A stretch of DNA of 64,000 nt, taken from positions 1-64,000 of the forward strand of contig NZ_JQAZ01000001.1 of NCBI RefSeq assembly GCF_001437205.1. The letters run 5' to 3'. Below, in pieces: positions 34,030-44,235 of this stretch (positions are counted from its first letter, which is position 1; every line of letters begins with the position of its first letter). The position numbers and the translations under genes are program-made. The notes under the pieces were generated by a model, which saw nothing but the letters and a program-made list of their open reading frames with translations, was not told where the DNA came from and searched no databases. This DNA is from Lactobacillus selangorensis (GTDB lineage: Bacteria; Bacillota; Bacilli; Lactobacillales; Lactobacillaceae).

Positions 34030-36699
34030 ATGACACAATCCAAAAAATTACTTTTAATCGATGGCAACAGTGTGGCCTTTCGGGCGTTTTTTGCGATGCA
34101 CCAGCAGCTCGAGAGCTTTGTCAGTCCAGATGGGCTGCATACGAATGCCATTTATGCGTTCAATAACATGCTCGATATTATTTTGAAGGAAGTCCAGCCT
34201 GACTATGCCTTGGCAGCGTTTGATGCTGGCCGGACGACTTTCCGAACGGCCCAGTATGCCGATTATAAAGGCGGCCGTTCGAAGACGCCGGAAGAGTTGT
34301 CGGAACAATTTCCGTATTTGCAGGAATTGCTGAAGGATCGGGGCATTACACCATACCAGCTGTCGAATTACGAAGCCGATGATATTATCGGGACACTGGC
34401 CCGTGAAGCGGATGAACAGGCGTGGGATACCAGCATTGTGACCGGCGACCGGGATTTGACACAGTTGACGAGCGACCACACCACTGTCGTGATTACCGTA
34501 AAAGGGGTCACTCAGCTGGAAAAATACACGCCGCAGCATGTGGAAGACAAAATGGGAATCAAACCGAGTCAGATCATTGACCTGAAGGGGCTGATGGGCG
34601 ATACGTCCGATAATTATCCGGGTGTGACGAAAGTCGGTCCGAAGACGGCCCTTAAACTGCTCGATGAGTACGGCTCGATTGAAAATCTGTACGACCATGT
34701 CGATGAGATGAAAAAGAGCAAGCTCAAGGAACATCTGATTGAAGACAAGAATCAGGCCTTTTTGAGCAAAAAATTGGCGACGATCGACCGGCATGCACCG
34801 CTGACACTGGGACTGGCAGATATTCCGTATACGGGTGACCATCTGGAAGAATTGGCCGAATTTTATCGGAAATTGAACTTCAAATCGTTTCTGAATAAGC
34901 TGCAGCCGGCTGCCGGTGATGACGGAGCAAATCCGTTTGCCGGCCAGCTCCATGAATACACCGAATTAACAGCCGCTAATCTGGCCGCAGCCCTCAAACC
35001 GACGGCACCGCAGGCTTTCGAAATTGAAATGCTTGACGACAATTACCATACCTCCCCAATCGTCGGATTTGTCTTAGGAACGCCAGGCCATTGGTACGTC
35101 AGCAGCCAGCCAGAACTCCTGCAAACGGATGCGATGCATGCCTGGCTAGCTGATGAAAGTCGCCGCAAGTATGTTTTTGACGGCAAACGGAATTATGTCG
35201 CCGCCAATCGCATGGGCGGCCATTTACAGGGGCTCGAATTCGACCTGCTACTGGCCTCCTATCTGCTTGATGTCAACAACAACAGTAACGACCTCGGTGA
35301 AATTGCCCATTCCTATGGGGACATGGATGTGCAGACCGATGCTGAAGTCTATGGAACGGGTGCCCACCGCAGCATGCCGGAGGACGCCAACGTCTTTTAC
35401 CAGCATCTGACTCAGAAAGCAGCGGCGATTTACCAGCTCGAACCGGATTTATATCAGAAACTGAAGGACCACGAACAGGACCAGCTGTTCCGGGATATGG
35501 AAATGCCGTTGTCGGTCGTCTTAGCCGAAATGGAAATTGCCGGGATTACGGTTGATGCCGAACGGTTGAAAAAGATGGGGGCTGAATTCCAGCAGACACT
35601 CAAAGTGCTCGAAGAAAAAATCTACAACGAAGCTGGTGAAAAGTTCAATATCAATTCGCCGAAGCAGCTCGGGGTCATTTTATTCGAAAAGATGAACATG
35701 CCGGTCATCAAGAAGACGAAAACGGGCTATTCAACTTCTGTGGACGTGCTTGAAAAACTGAAGTCGTATTCGCCGATTATCGATGACATTCTCAATTACC
35801 GCCAGATTGCGAAAATTCAGTCGACGTATGTCGAAGGTTTGCTGAAATCGATTCTGCCTGATCATAAGGTGCACACCCGTTATCTGCAGACATTAACGCA
35901 AACGGGCCGTTTGTCGTCCGTCGACCCGAACTTGCAGAACATTCCGATTCGTTTGCCGGAAGGCCGCAAGATTCGGCAGGCATTTGTGCCTCGCCAGGAC
36001 GGTTGGGAGATTTTCTCGTCTGATTATTCGCAGATTGAATTGCGGGTCCTAGCGTCGATTTCCGGTGACACAAATATGCAGGAAGCCTTCAAAGAAGGTC
36101 GTGATATCCATGCCAACACGGCGATGAAGATTTTCGGCTTGGATGATCCCAGTCAGGTGACACCGAATATGCGGCGCCAGGCGAAAGCCACGAATTTCGG
36201 GATTGTTTATGGAATTAGCGATTACGGTTTATCCCAGAACATTGGGATTTCACGGCCTGAGGCGAAACGGTTCATTGCCGCTTATTTCGAACAATATCCG
36301 CAGGTCAAAGAATATACCGAAAAGTCGGTTCAAATTGCACGTGAACAGGGTTATGTTGAAACCCTGTTCCACCGGCGCCGTTATTTGCCTGGCATCCATT
36401 CGAAGAACTTCAACGTCCGTTCGTTTGCCGAACGGACTGCGATGAATACGCCGATTCAAGGCAGTGCTGCCGATATTATCAAAGTCGCCATGATCAACAT
36501 GCAGCAGGCTTTGCGAGCAGAAGGTTTGCAAGCGACAATGCTGCTGCAGGTTCATGATGAACTGATTTTCGAAGCACCGAGCGCCGAAATTGAAACTCTG
36601 AAAAAGTTGGTGCCGAAAGTGATGGATTCAGCCGTTAAATTAGCTGTTCCATTAAAAGTTGAAAGTGCCTATGGACCAACGTGGTTCGCTGCAAAATAG
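34030..36699 (+). CDS. polA: DNA polymerase I
   Basis: Fills gaps and removes RNA primers. Of 889 residues, 1-290 are the 5'-3' exonuclease (LLLIDGNSVAFRAFFAM, NYEADDIIGTLA, GLMGDTSDNYPGV). About 300-470 is the 3'-5' exonuclease fold, and about 490-889 the polymerase, with SSDYSQIELRVLASISGD near 661, RRQAKATNFGIVYGISDYGL near 716 and VHDELIFEAP near 841. The proofreading residues are not conserved (AFEIEMLDDNYH instead of a D-x-E motif), as in Bacillus-type enzymes, so proofreading is probably lost. CGGAGG precedes the ATG. mutM and coaE follow. Confidence 0.97.
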   Translation: MTQSKKLLLIDGNSVAFRAFFAMHQQLESFVSPDGLHTNAIYAFNNMLDIILKEVQPDYALAAFDAGRTTFRTAQYADYKGGRSKTPEELSEQFPYLQELLKDRGITPYQLSNYEADDIIGTLAREADEQAWDTSIVTGDRDLTQLTSDHTTVVITVKGVTQLEKYTPQHVEDKMGIKPSQIIDLKGLMGDTSDNYPGVTKVGPKTALKLLDEYGSIENLYDHVDEMKKSKLKEHLIEDKNQAFLSKKLATIDRHAPLTLGLADIPYTGDHLEELAEFYRKLNFKSFLNKLQPAAGDDGANPFAGQLHEYTELTAANLAAALKPTAPQAFEIEMLDDNYHTSPIVGFVLGTPGHWYVSSQPELLQTDAMHAWLADESRRKYVFDGKRNYVAANRMGGHLQGLEFDLLLASYLLDVNNNSNDLGEIAHSYGDMDVQTDAEVYGTGAHRSMPEDANVFYQHLTQKAAAIYQLEPDLYQKLKDHEQDQLFRDMEMPLSVVLAEMEIAGITVDAERLKKMGAEFQQTLKVLEEKIYNEAGEKFNINSPKQLGVILFEKMNMPVIKKTKTGYSTSVDVLEKLKSYSPIIDDILNYRQIAKIQSTYVEGLLKSILPDHKVHTRYLQTLTQTGRLSSVDPNLQNIPIRLPEGRKIRQAFVPRQDGWEIFSSDYSQIELRVLASISGDTNMQEAFKEGRDIHANTAMKIFGLDDPSQVTPNMRRQAKATNFGIVYGISDYGLSQNIGISRPEAKRFIAAYFEQYPQVKEYTEKSVQIAREQGYVETLFHRRRYLPGIHSKNFNVRSFAERTAMNTPIQGSAADIIKVAMINMQQALRAEGLQATMLLQVHDELIFEAPSAEIETLKKLVPKVMDSAVKLAVPLKVESAYGPTWFAAK

Positions 36700-36807
36700 A
36701 GTTGCCTCAGGGGGACTTTTAAGCTATAATAAGTGCACTTAAAAACGTTATTGAAAGGGGGTCGCTGTGCGGCCCTTTTTGTATGAACATAGAAGGTGAG
36801 GGAAACG

Positions 36808-37653
36808 ATGCCAGAATTACCAGAAGTTGAAACGGTCCGGCGTGGCTTAACACGACTTGTGATCGGTAAAAAAATCGCCGCTATTGAACTGATTTATCCA
36901 AAAATCGTGACCGGCGATTCCAAACAATTTAAACAGCAGCTGACCGGTCAGACGATCGAAGCAATCGACCGGCGGGGCAAATATCTTTTGTTCCGGTTCA
37001 GCAATGGGTTGACGATGGTCAGCCATTTGCGGATGGAAGGTCATTATCATTTGGCCGTTTCGAAGGAGGAACCGTTGGAAAAGCACACCCATGTCATCTT
37101 TCGGTTCACCGATGGCACCGAACTGCGCTACCTTGATTCACGGAAATTCGGTCGGATGCAGCTGATTCTGACGGGGACTGAAGCCAGCGTGCCGGGCTTG
37201 GCAAAATTAGGACCTGAACCAACGGAAGCGGCGTTTAAAAAAGCGGCTTTCTACCAGCAGCTGCAGCGGCACCACAAGGCCATCAAGACGACTTTGCTGG
37301 ATCAGACGGCCGTTACCGGACTGGGCAATATCTATGTCGATGAGGTGCTGTGGCTGACCTTTATCCATCCTGAAACCCCGGCCAATGAACTGACACGAGC
37401 CCAGACTGATTTTCTCCATGATACGATTATCCGTGAATTGGATTGGGCGATTACTTTGGGCGGGACAACCGTCCACAGCTTCGTCGATGCCAATGGAAAT
37501 GCCGGTGCTTTTCAGAAAAAGCTGCATGTTTATGGCCGGAAGGGCGAACCCTGCGATCGCTGTGGAACGCCAATCGAAAAAATCAAAGTCGGCCAGCGGG
37601 GCACCCATTTCTGTCCTAGTTGTCAGAAAATCGGGCAGGTGCGCTTCGAATGA
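36808..37653 (+). CDS. mutM: Formamidopyrimidine-DNA glycosylase
   Basis: Removes oxidised purines such as 8-oxoguanine and nicks the DNA. The catalytic N-terminus is MPELPEVETV; Pro2 is the nucleophile, so the start must be ATG 36808. A C-terminal zinc finger, CDRCGTPIEKIKVGQRGTHF followed by CPSC, ends the protein, and the helix-two-turn-helix lies before it (TTLLDQTAVTGLGNIYVDEV near 160). Length 281. It overlaps coaE by four bases (ATGA). The polA-mutM-coaE order is common in Firmicutes. Confidence 0.96.
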   Translation: MPELPEVETVRRGLTRLVIGKKIAAIELIYPKIVTGDSKQFKQQLTGQTIEAIDRRGKYLLFRFSNGLTMVSHLRMEGHYHLAVSKEEPLEKHTHVIFRFTDGTELRYLDSRKFGRMQLILTGTEASVPGLAKLGPEPTEAAFKKAAFYQQLQRHHKAIKTTLLDQTAVTGLGNIYVDEVLWLTFIHPETPANELTRAQTDFLHDTIIRELDWAITLGGTTVHSFVDANGNAGAFQKKLHVYGRKGEPCDRCGTPIEKIKVGQRGTHFCPSCQKIGQVRFE

Positions 37654-38246
37654 GCTATCTTTTAGGCATTACCGGCGGCATTGCAACCGGCAAATCGACG
37701 GTGGCGGCGCTTTTTAAAGACGCCGGCTATCCCGTCATCAGCGCCGACCAGGTGGCACGCCAAATCGTCGCACCAGGCACACAGGGGTTACAGCAGGTGG
37801 CGGCGGCGTTTGGTCCGCAGATTCTTTTGGCCAATGGCGAATTGAATCGTAAAAAATTAGGGACGCTCGTCTTTGCCGACCCAGATAAACTGGCTGAACT
37901 AGATGCCATCGAACATCCGCTGATTCGGGCCGAAATGGTTCGGCAGACGGCAGTGGCCGCTGAGAAAAGCCCGTTAGTGGTTTTAGAAGTACCGCTGCTG
38001 TATGAAAGCCACTACGATGAACTCTGCGATGGGGTTCTGGTAGTGACGGTTCCGGAACGAGTCCAGCTTGAACGGCTGATGAAACGGGACCATCTGGCAA
38101 CGGATGCGGCCCAGCAACGGATTGCGGCCCAAATGCCGTTGGCTGAGAAGGTTGAACGAGCCGATTTTATTTTCGATAATACCCAGACGCCGGCTCAGAA
38201 ACAGGCACGTGTCCAAGCGATTCTGATGGCGCTGGGACTTTCCTGA
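37650..38246 (+). CDS. coaE: Dephospho-CoA kinase
   Basis: Last step of coenzyme A synthesis, phosphorylating the ribose 3'-OH. The P-loop is LGITGGIATGKST at residues 5-17, and LVVLEVPLLYESHYDELCDG near 110 is typical of the family. The length of 198 residues is normal. The ATG overlaps the mutM stop, and the open frame beginning earlier at 37620 lies inside mutM. Confidence 0.95.
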   Translation: MSYLLGITGGIATGKSTVAALFKDAGYPVISADQVARQIVAPGTQGLQQVAAAFGPQILLANGELNRKKLGTLVFADPDKLAELDAIEHPLIRAEMVRQTAVAAEKSPLVVLEVPLLYESHYDELCDGVLVVTVPERVQLERLMKRDHLATDAAQQRIAAQMPLAEKVERADFIFDNTQTPAQKQARVQAILMALGLS

Positions 38247-38315
38247 GAGCCGTTTGGCCGCTGGCGGCAACGTGTTATAATAGAAACAATATTCTAGAAA
38301 GAAGAAGGTGCGCTT

Positions 38316-38819
38316 GTGCAGTGTCCACATTGTCATCACAATAATTCACGCGTCGTTGATAGTCGGCCGACCGATAATGGGCGGGTGATTCGGCGCCGGC
38401 GTGAATGTGAAAATTGTCATTTTCGCTTTACGACGTTTGAACGCATCGAACAAACGCCTTTGCTCGTCATCAAAAAAAACGGCACGCGTGAGGAATTCGA
38501 TCGTGAAAAGATTATGCGGGGCATCATTCGTGCGGCTGAAAAACGGCCGGTAACGTCTGAACAAATCACAGCCGTTGTCGATGAAGTCGAAAATAAGGTG
38601 CGTGCGCTTGGTGAAAATGAAGTTTCTTCACAGGTCATCGGTGAATATGTGATGAATTTACTCGTGGATGTCGACGAAATTGCCTACATCCGGTTTGCGA
38701 GTGTCTACCGTCAATTTAAGGACACCTCAGTCTTTATGCAGGAATTGCAAGATATGATGGCAAAAGACAAGGCGAAACAAAAAAGCGATTCAAAAAAGAA
38801 GTCACAGTCAAAGAAATAA
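38316..38819 (+). CDS. nrdR: NrdR transcriptional repressor
   Basis: Represses ribonucleotide reductase genes when dATP is high. The zinc ribbon [16 protein letters not shown] with the second pair [12 protein letters not shown] fills residues 3-45, followed by an ATP-cone domain ([18 protein letters not shown] and onward). The 167 residues include a lysine- and serine-rich C-terminal tail of about 15 residues beyond the usual end. The start is GTG 38316 after AGAAGGTG. It begins the nrdR-dnaB-dnaI cluster. Confidence 0.96.
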   Translation: MQCPHCHHNNSRVVDSRPTDNGRVIRRRRECENCHFRFTTFERIEQTPLLVIKKNGTREEFDREKIMRGIIRAAEKRPVTSEQITAVVDEVENKVRALGENEVSSQVIGEYVMNLLVDVDEIAYIRFASVYRQFKDTSVFMQELQDMMAKDKAKQKSDSKKKSQSKK

Positions 38820-38834
38820 GGAGGCGGCACGCCG

Positions 38835-40229
38835 ATGAATGATGCCTTTGCAGCCTTAAGCCCCCATGATGGCTTTTTAATTACGAAGGCAAATTACCTG
38901 TCTGATTTCGACCAGCGGGTGCTGACCTTGTTGTATCAGCCGTTAATGGGGGTCACGGCGTATAGTTTATATCTGTATTTGTGGTCGTTTGTCCGCAAAC
39001 AGGCGGTGATGACCGACCGAGTCCTGCACAGTCAGATTTTGAGCATTCTCGACATCGACCTGCCGACCTTTTATGAAAATCGTCTCAAGCTGGAAGGCTT
39101 AGGGCTATTGCGGACCTATCAAAAGGATGATGAAGTCGGCCGGCTGTTTGTCTACGAACTATATGCACCACTGGCACCAGATGCCTTTTTCAAGGATGAC
39201 CTGTTGCGGCTGGCGCTGTACCAGAAGGTCGACCAGCATCAATTCGAAAAACTGGTCAAGGAAACGCAGCTGCATCCGGTTACCAAAAAGGATTTTAAAG
39301 AAGTGACTAAGAATTTTCTCGATGTGTTCCAAATCGGCAAGCAGGCCTTTACCCACACGACGAGTTCGGCGGAACAGGCGGCAGCGTCGATGACGACCAA
39401 ACCGGCCCAAGTGCCGGCCTATAGTCAGGCGCAGCTGCAGACGTTTGATTGGGAAACCTTGAAACAATTTGTGTGGAGCGGCGGCCACATTTCCGGCAGC
39501 GAGATTGATCAAAATCAGGCGGCATTATTCAACCTGCATCAGTTTTACAATTTGAGTGAAATCGATTTAGCCCATGCCATCGCTCGAACGATGAATGTAG
39601 CCGATAATACAATCGACATGCCGGCCTTGGAACGCGTCGTTTTGCAGGAACATACCGAAAAAACAACGTCGCTGAAACGGCCAGCACAGAAAAAGCAGGC
39701 GCTGACGTCCGCACAAGAAAAGCAGCTGCAGCAGAAGGGTTATTCGGAACGTGAAATTCAAATTCTGAAGGAGACGGCGGATGTCGTGCCATTGGATTAT
39801 CTGCAAGCCGTCAAGGAAAAGAAGCATGGAATCGTCGGCAAGGGCGAGATTTATGCCCTGCGCAACCTTGAAAATCGCTATATTTTCAGCGATCAGGTCA
39901 TTGCGATTCTGATTGTTTATCTGGTCAATAATTATCAGACGATTACGCAGAATCTGCTGGACCGAGTCGCCGATAGCTGGATTCAAGCCGGTGTCAAGAC
40001 CGGCGTCGATGCTTTGAATCAGATTCGAGCATTCAAGCAGCCGAAACAAAAAAAGCAGCCGAAACACTACACACGTAACGGCCGGCCGACCCGTCAGGAA
40101 AAACTGCCGGATTGGGCTCAGGACGGCTACCAAAAGCAAGAAACCAAACAGCTCTCGTCTGACGAGCAAAAAGAACTCGCTGCGAGCCGTGAAGCTGTTA
40201 AAAAGATGCTGGAAGGGGGGCAATCGTAA
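38835..40229 (+). CDS. dnaB: Replication initiation and membrane attachment protein DnaB
   Basis: Gram-positive DnaB, a helicase co-loader that acts with DnaD and DnaI to place the replicative helicase at the origin. The 464 residues begin with the winged-helix region (KANYLSDFDQRVLTLLYQPL at 16-35). The DnaB_2-type C-terminal domain is in the last third (LQQKGYSEREIQILKETADV, AILIVYLVNNYQTI). A Lys/Gln-rich linker ends in GRPTRQEKLPDW. The stop shares one base with the dnaI start (TAATG), so the two are coupled. Confidence 0.93.
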   Translation: MNDAFAALSPHDGFLITKANYLSDFDQRVLTLLYQPLMGVTAYSLYLYLWSFVRKQAVMTDRVLHSQILSILDIDLPTFYENRLKLEGLGLLRTYQKDDEVGRLFVYELYAPLAPDAFFKDDLLRLALYQKVDQHQFEKLVKETQLHPVTKKDFKEVTKNFLDVFQIGKQAFTHTTSSAEQAAASMTTKPAQVPAYSQAQLQTFDWETLKQFVWSGGHISGSEIDQNQAALFNLHQFYNLSEIDLAHAIARTMNVADNTIDMPALERVVLQEHTEKTTSLKRPAQKKQALTSAQEKQLQQKGYSEREIQILKETADVVPLDYLQAVKEKKHGIVGKGEIYALRNLENRYIFSDQVIAILIVYLVNNYQTITQNLLDRVADSWIQAGVKTGVDALNQIRAFKQPKQKKQPKHYTRNGRPTRQEKLPDWAQDGYQKQETKQLSSDEQKELAASREAVKKMLEGGQS

Positions 40230-41155
40230 TGGAAGATTTAGGCAAAAGTATGCAGCAGACGATGAACCGCCGCAATTGGAACAAAAAATTTGCGGAAATG
40301 GTTCAGCAGAGTTTGCAGGACCCCGATGTGCAGGCTTTTCTGAACGCCCACAAAGCCGAAATGACACCGGAAACGTTGGACCGCAGTGCGGCCAAAATCT
40401 ATGAGTATGTCCTTGAAAAAAATAAATTAGCCCATGGTGAGCCGACTTTTGCCCCTGGCTATGCGCCGAAGCTAGTAATGGACCAGCATTTGATTGATGT
40501 CACCTATGTGCCGACAACGGAACTGCAGGAAAAACGGGCTGTGCAGACACTGAAAAATCGGGTCCAGCGGATCAACATGCCGAAGGACATCGCTGATGCG
40601 AGCCTGTTATCTTACGATCCGACCGGCCGTTCGAATGCTTTGCAGGCGGCCAATCAATTTTTCATGGCCTATGTGAACGACCCCAAGACCTTCCATCCAG
40701 GGCTGTATTTGACCGGACCATTCGGAGTCGGCAAGACTTACTTGCTGGGCGCACTTGCGAATGCACTGGCTGAAAAGGGCTTCCGGACGACTTTATTGCA
40801 TTTTCCGACGTTTGCGGTCGAAATGAAAAATGCCATCAAGGATAATAATGTCCAAGCAAAAATCGACCGTGTCAAAAAGGCACCGATTCTGATGTTAGAT
40901 GACATCGGTGCTGGGACCGTCAGTGCTTGGGTCCGGGATGAAGTACTGGGGATTATCCTGCAGTATCGGATGCAGGAACAGCTGCCGACGTTCTTCTCAT
41001 CGAATGAAACGATGGATGAGCTGACCAATTTTCTGACGATTAGTTCGCAAGGCGACAATGAGCCGCTAAAAGCCAAGCGCATCATGGAACGGGTCCGTTA
41101 TTTGTCCCGTCAGGTCGTTGTTCAGGGCCCAAATCGCCGGCTGGAAAATTCCTAA
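40229..41155 (+). CDS. dnaI: Primosomal helicase loader DnaI
   Basis: AAA+ ATPase that loads the replicative helicase. The N-terminal helicase-interaction domain (about 1-130) is followed by the ATPase: Walker A TGPFGVGKTYLLGAL near 160, Walker B ILMLDDIGAGTVSAW near 220, sensor I TFFSSNETMDELT near 253. Length 308. A T-box leader for thrS follows directly; no separate terminator for dnaI is evident. Confidence 0.94.
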   Translation: MEDLGKSMQQTMNRRNWNKKFAEMVQQSLQDPDVQAFLNAHKAEMTPETLDRSAAKIYEYVLEKNKLAHGEPTFAPGYAPKLVMDQHLIDVTYVPTTELQEKRAVQTLKNRVQRINMPKDIADASLLSYDPTGRSNALQAANQFFMAYVNDPKTFHPGLYLTGPFGVGKTYLLGALANALAEKGFRTTLLHFPTFAVEMKNAIKDNNVQAKIDRVKKAPILMLDDIGAGTVSAWVRDEVLGIILQYRMQEQLPTFFSSNETMDELTNFLTISSQGDNEPLKAKRIMERVRYLSRQVVVQGPNRRLENS

Positions 41156-41164
41156 AATGACAGC

Positions 41165-41193
41165 TTGCATTTTAAGGAGAGACGTGGTTTAAT
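41165..41193 (+). promoter_or_regulatory. Promoter of the thrS T-box transcript
   Basis: TTGCAT (41165-41170), 17-nt spacer, TTTAAT (41188-41193), directly after dnaI. Confidence 0.65.
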
Positions 41194-41199
41194 TAAGGC

Positions 41200-41427
41200 A
41201 TTCAACGAGGAAAGATACACAGTGATCCGATTGTTTGCAGAGAGGGCCTTTTTGCTGGAAGGGGCCTAACAGGAGGTTGCTGGACCACTTTCTGAGATGT
41301 GCAGTGCAAAGCTGCACCGGATCGCATCCGTTAACAACGCTAAAGTGGAAATTTGATATTGAATTTCAATCCGGGTGGAACCGCGTTTAAAACGTCCTGA
41401 AGTTTATGCTTCAGGGCGTTTTTTCTT
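41200..41427 (+). promoter_or_regulatory. T-box leader of thrS, specifier ACC (Thr)
   Basis: The T-box sequence CGGGTGGAACCGCG is at 41372-41385, followed by the terminator hairpin ACGTCCTGAAG...CTTCAGGGCGT and TTTTTT. GATC (41224-41227) can pair with GATC (41320-41323) as the Stem I base; the codon one base before it is ACC at 41316-41318. Uncharged tRNA-Thr should promote read-through into thrS. Confidence 0.93.
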
Positions 41428-41469
41428 TTCGCCACTTTAGCCAGCAGACAAATTTTTGGAGGGAAAAGC

Positions 41470-43470
41470 ATGGCAGAACAAATCACATTGACAATGCCAG
41501 ACAATTCAACACGACAAGTTGAAAAAGAAACAACCGTTTTAGAGGTTGCTAAAGGAATCTCAACGAGTTTAGCCAAGAAATCCGTTGGGGCGCGTTTTAA
41601 TAATCAATTAGTTGGTTTAGACGAACCGCTAATCGATGACGGGACCATTGAAATCGTCACAAAGGATAGCGCCGATGGGTTAGCCATCTTGCGCAACACA
41701 ACTGCTTTTGTTTTGGCAGACGCCTTGAAGCGGCTTTACCCTGAACTGCATTTTGGTGCATCGGCCGACAACGAAGACGGCTTCTACTACGACACCGATA
41801 AAGCCGATGGTCAAGTCGCTGTCACTGACTTCGACAAATTGACTGCGACGATGAACAAGCTCATCAAAGCAAACATTGCCATTACGAAGAAGCCGGTTGC
41901 CAAAGCTGATTTAGCCGCTCAGTACAAAGATGACCCTTACAAGTCACAATTGCTGAAGGACGCTGAAGGCGACGCCGTTGAAGTGTATTCTTTAGCGGAC
42001 GGCAGTTTCAGTGATTTCGGCGAAGGAGCCATGCTGCCAAAGACCGGCGGCATCAAGTACTTCCAATTACTTTCTGTTGCGGGTGCTTATTGGGAAGGCA
42101 AGTCCAGCAATCCAATGTTACAGCGGATTTACGGAACCGCCTTTTATAAGAAAGCTGACTTGGAAGACGAGCTCAAGCGTCGCCAAGAAGCCAAAGAACG
42201 TGACCACCGGACGATCGGCCGTGACCTCGACTTATTCTTCGTTGATCCAAAGGTCGGCAACGGCTTGCCATACTGGATGCCAAATGGTGCCACAATTCGG
42301 CGGACGATCGAACGCTATATCATCGACAAGGAAGTTGCCAACGGCTATCAGCATGTTTACACACCTGTTTTAGCTAACTTGGACCTGTACAAGCAATCCG
42401 GCCACTGGGCACATTACCGTGAAGATATGTTCCCGCCGATGGACATGGGTGATGGTGAACAATTGGAATTACGTCCGATGAACTGCCCATCGCATATCCA
42501 GATTTACAATCATCACATCCGCTCCTACCGTGATCTGCCATTCCGTGTCGCTGAACTGGGCATGATGCATCGTTATGAAAAGTCCGGTGCTTTATCTGGT
42601 TTGCAGCGTGTCCGTGAAATGACCTTAAACGATGGCCACACATTCGTTGCTTTGGACCAGATTCAAGACGAATTCAAGAAGATTCTGAAGTTGATGATGG
42701 AAGTTTATGAAGACTTCAACATCACCGACTACCGTTTCCGTTTGAGCTACCGTGACCCAGCGAACACCAAGAAGTACTTCCCAGATGATGAAATGTGGAA
42801 CAAGTCCCAGAGCATGCTGAAAGCAGCCATGGATGATCTGCATTTGGATTATTACGAAGCCGAAGGGGAAGCTGCTTTCTACGGTCCGAAACTTGATGTC
42901 CAGACTAAGACTGCCCTTGGGAACGAAGAAACCCTGTCCACCATTCAGTTCGACTTTATGATGCCAGAGAAGTTCGATTTGACTTATGTTGGTGAAGATG
43001 GCAAGGAACATCGTCCAGTCATGATTCATCGTGGGATTGTTTCAACGATGGAACGTTTCACTGCTTACTTGATCGAAATCTACAAGGGTGCTTTCCCAAC
43101 CTGGTTAGCACCTGTTCAAGCCGTTTTGATTCCAGTCAAGAACGATTTGCATCTTGAATATGTCAACTATATTAAGGATGAAATGCAGAAACGTGGGCTG
43201 CGGGTCCGTGTCGATGACCGCAACGAAAAGATGGGCTACAAGATTCGTGAAGCACAGACCAAGAAGGTTCCATATACATTGGTTGTCGGTGACAAAGAAG
43301 TCAATGAAGTCGCTGTTTCGGTACGGAAGTATGGGGAAGAACATACTGAAGAAGAATCAACAAACATGTTCATTGATGCCATTGTCGCTGAAACGAAGAA
43401 CTATTCTCGTGATGGCAAGCTCAAGAAGAGCCAAGAATCACTTGATAAGAAGCTTGACATTCAGGAGTAA
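41470..43470 (+). CDS. thrS: Threonyl-tRNA synthetase
   Basis: Class II synthetase for tRNA-Thr. An N-terminal TGS domain ([20 protein letters not shown], residues 5-65) is followed by the alanyl/threonyl editing domain, then the catalytic core with motif 2 region [20 protein letters not shown] near 336 and [20 protein letters not shown], and a C-terminal anticodon-binding domain ([13 protein letters not shown]). At 666 residues it is slightly longer than the Bacillus enzyme (about 640), because of a lysine-rich C-terminal tail. GGAGGG precedes the ATG. It is controlled by the T-box leader. Confidence 0.97.
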   Translation: MAEQITLTMPDNSTRQVEKETTVLEVAKGISTSLAKKSVGARFNNQLVGLDEPLIDDGTIEIVTKDSADGLAILRNTTAFVLADALKRLYPELHFGASADNEDGFYYDTDKADGQVAVTDFDKLTATMNKLIKANIAITKKPVAKADLAAQYKDDPYKSQLLKDAEGDAVEVYSLADGSFSDFGEGAMLPKTGGIKYFQLLSVAGAYWEGKSSNPMLQRIYGTAFYKKADLEDELKRRQEAKERDHRTIGRDLDLFFVDPKVGNGLPYWMPNGATIRRTIERYIIDKEVANGYQHVYTPVLANLDLYKQSGHWAHYREDMFPPMDMGDGEQLELRPMNCPSHIQIYNHHIRSYRDLPFRVAELGMMHRYEKSGALSGLQRVREMTLNDGHTFVALDQIQDEFKKILKLMMEVYEDFNITDYRFRLSYRDPANTKKYFPDDEMWNKSQSMLKAAMDDLHLDYYEAEGEAAFYGPKLDVQTKTALGNEETLSTIQFDFMMPEKFDLTYVGEDGKEHRPVMIHRGIVSTMERFTAYLIEIYKGAFPTWLAPVQAVLIPVKNDLHLEYVNYIKDEMQKRGLRVRVDDRNEKMGYKIREAQTKKVPYTLVVGDKEVNEVAVSVRKYGEEHTEEESTNMFIDAIVAETKNYSRDGKLKKSQESLDKKLDIQE

Positions 43471-43477
43471 TTCCCGT

Positions 43478-43630
43478 AAACTAAAGAACGTTGAGAAATA
43501 AAAGTAGAAGTTCCCGCTTCTCGCCTGAGGCATAAATAAGTGCCTGGGCTCATGCAAGACTCTCTGTGGGAGAGTCGAATGAAGTGTTGAAAGAGCGGGT
43601 TCAGTCTGACTGAAGCCGTTCTTTTTCTGC
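43478..43630 (+). promoter_or_regulatory. L20 leader RNA of the infC-rpmI-rplT operon
   Basis: The leader carries the L20-binding signature GTAGAAGTTCCCGCTTCTCG near 43507-43526. A terminator hairpin (GAGCGGGTTCAGT/ACTGAAGCCGTTC) and T run lie at 43593-43626. In Bacillus, free ribosomal protein L20 binds such a leader and promotes premature termination. The assignment rests on sequence likeness and on the operon downstream. Confidence 0.88.
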
Positions 43631-43663
43631 GTTTTTCTCGAATAATCTTGGAGGTGAAGGACC

Positions 43664-44206
43664 ATAGCACAAGACATGATGGTTAATGATGGAATTCGTG
43701 CTCGTGAGGTGCGGTTGATTTCGCAAACTGGCGAACAGCTGGGGATTAAGTCGAAGAGCGATGCATTACGATTAGCCGATCAGGCTAATTTAGATCTAGT
43801 GATCGTTGCTCCCAAGGCTAAGCCACCAGTAGCGCGGATCATGGACTATGGAAAGTACCGTTTCGAACAGCAAAAGAAGAAACGTGAAGCACGAAAGAAG
43901 CAGAAAGTCATCAGCGTCAAAGAAGTTCGGTTAAGTCCAACGATTGAGGAAAATGATTTCAATACAAAGTTGAATGCCGCACGGAAATTCTTGGCAAAAG
44001 GCGATAAAGTTCGTGTTTCGATTCGTTTCCGTGGTCGTGCCATTACACATAAGGACATTGGTCGGGCTCAGTTGGAGAAGTTTGCAAAAGCAAATGCCGA
44101 CGTCGCCAACGTTGAAGTTCATCCAAAGATGGATGGCCGGAGTATGTTCTTGCAATTAGCACCAAAAGCGGACAACAAAGAAAATAAGGGCGACGCTAAG
44201 AAATAG
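43664..44206 (+). CDS. infC: Translation initiation factor IF-3 (ATA start)
   Basis: Binds the 30S subunit, prevents early 50S joining and proofreads start codon choice. The N-domain has [20 protein letters not shown] and [20 protein letters not shown]; the C-domain has [20 protein letters not shown] and [19 protein letters not shown] at 43650-43654 is nine bases before ATA 43664 (ATA-GCA-CAA-GAC-ATG). This matches the Bacillus infC, which begins with the rare codon ATT and the same A/S-x-D-M. The first ATG (43676) is 21 bases from the ribosome binding site, too far. The product is 180 residues. Confidence 0.95.
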   Translation: MAQDMMVNDGIRAREVRLISQTGEQLGIKSKSDALRLADQANLDLVIVAPKAKPPVARIMDYGKYRFEQQKKKREARKKQKVISVKEVRLSPTIEENDFNTKLNAARKFLAKGDKVRVSIRFRGRAITHKDIGRAQLEKFAKANADVANVEVHPKMDGRSMFLQLAPKADNKENKGDAKK

Positions 44207-44235
44207 GCGCTGTCTAAAACTGGAGGAATTTGATT

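Noticed and set aside
34054-34953. 299-codon minus-strand frame inside polA
   Set aside because: Antisense shadow of the polA exonuclease region; no ribosome binding site and no known domain.
37620-37649. Ten-codon longer start for coaE
   Set aside because: The extension lies inside mutM and has no ribosome binding site; the ATGA overlap at 37650 and the P-loop position fix the start.
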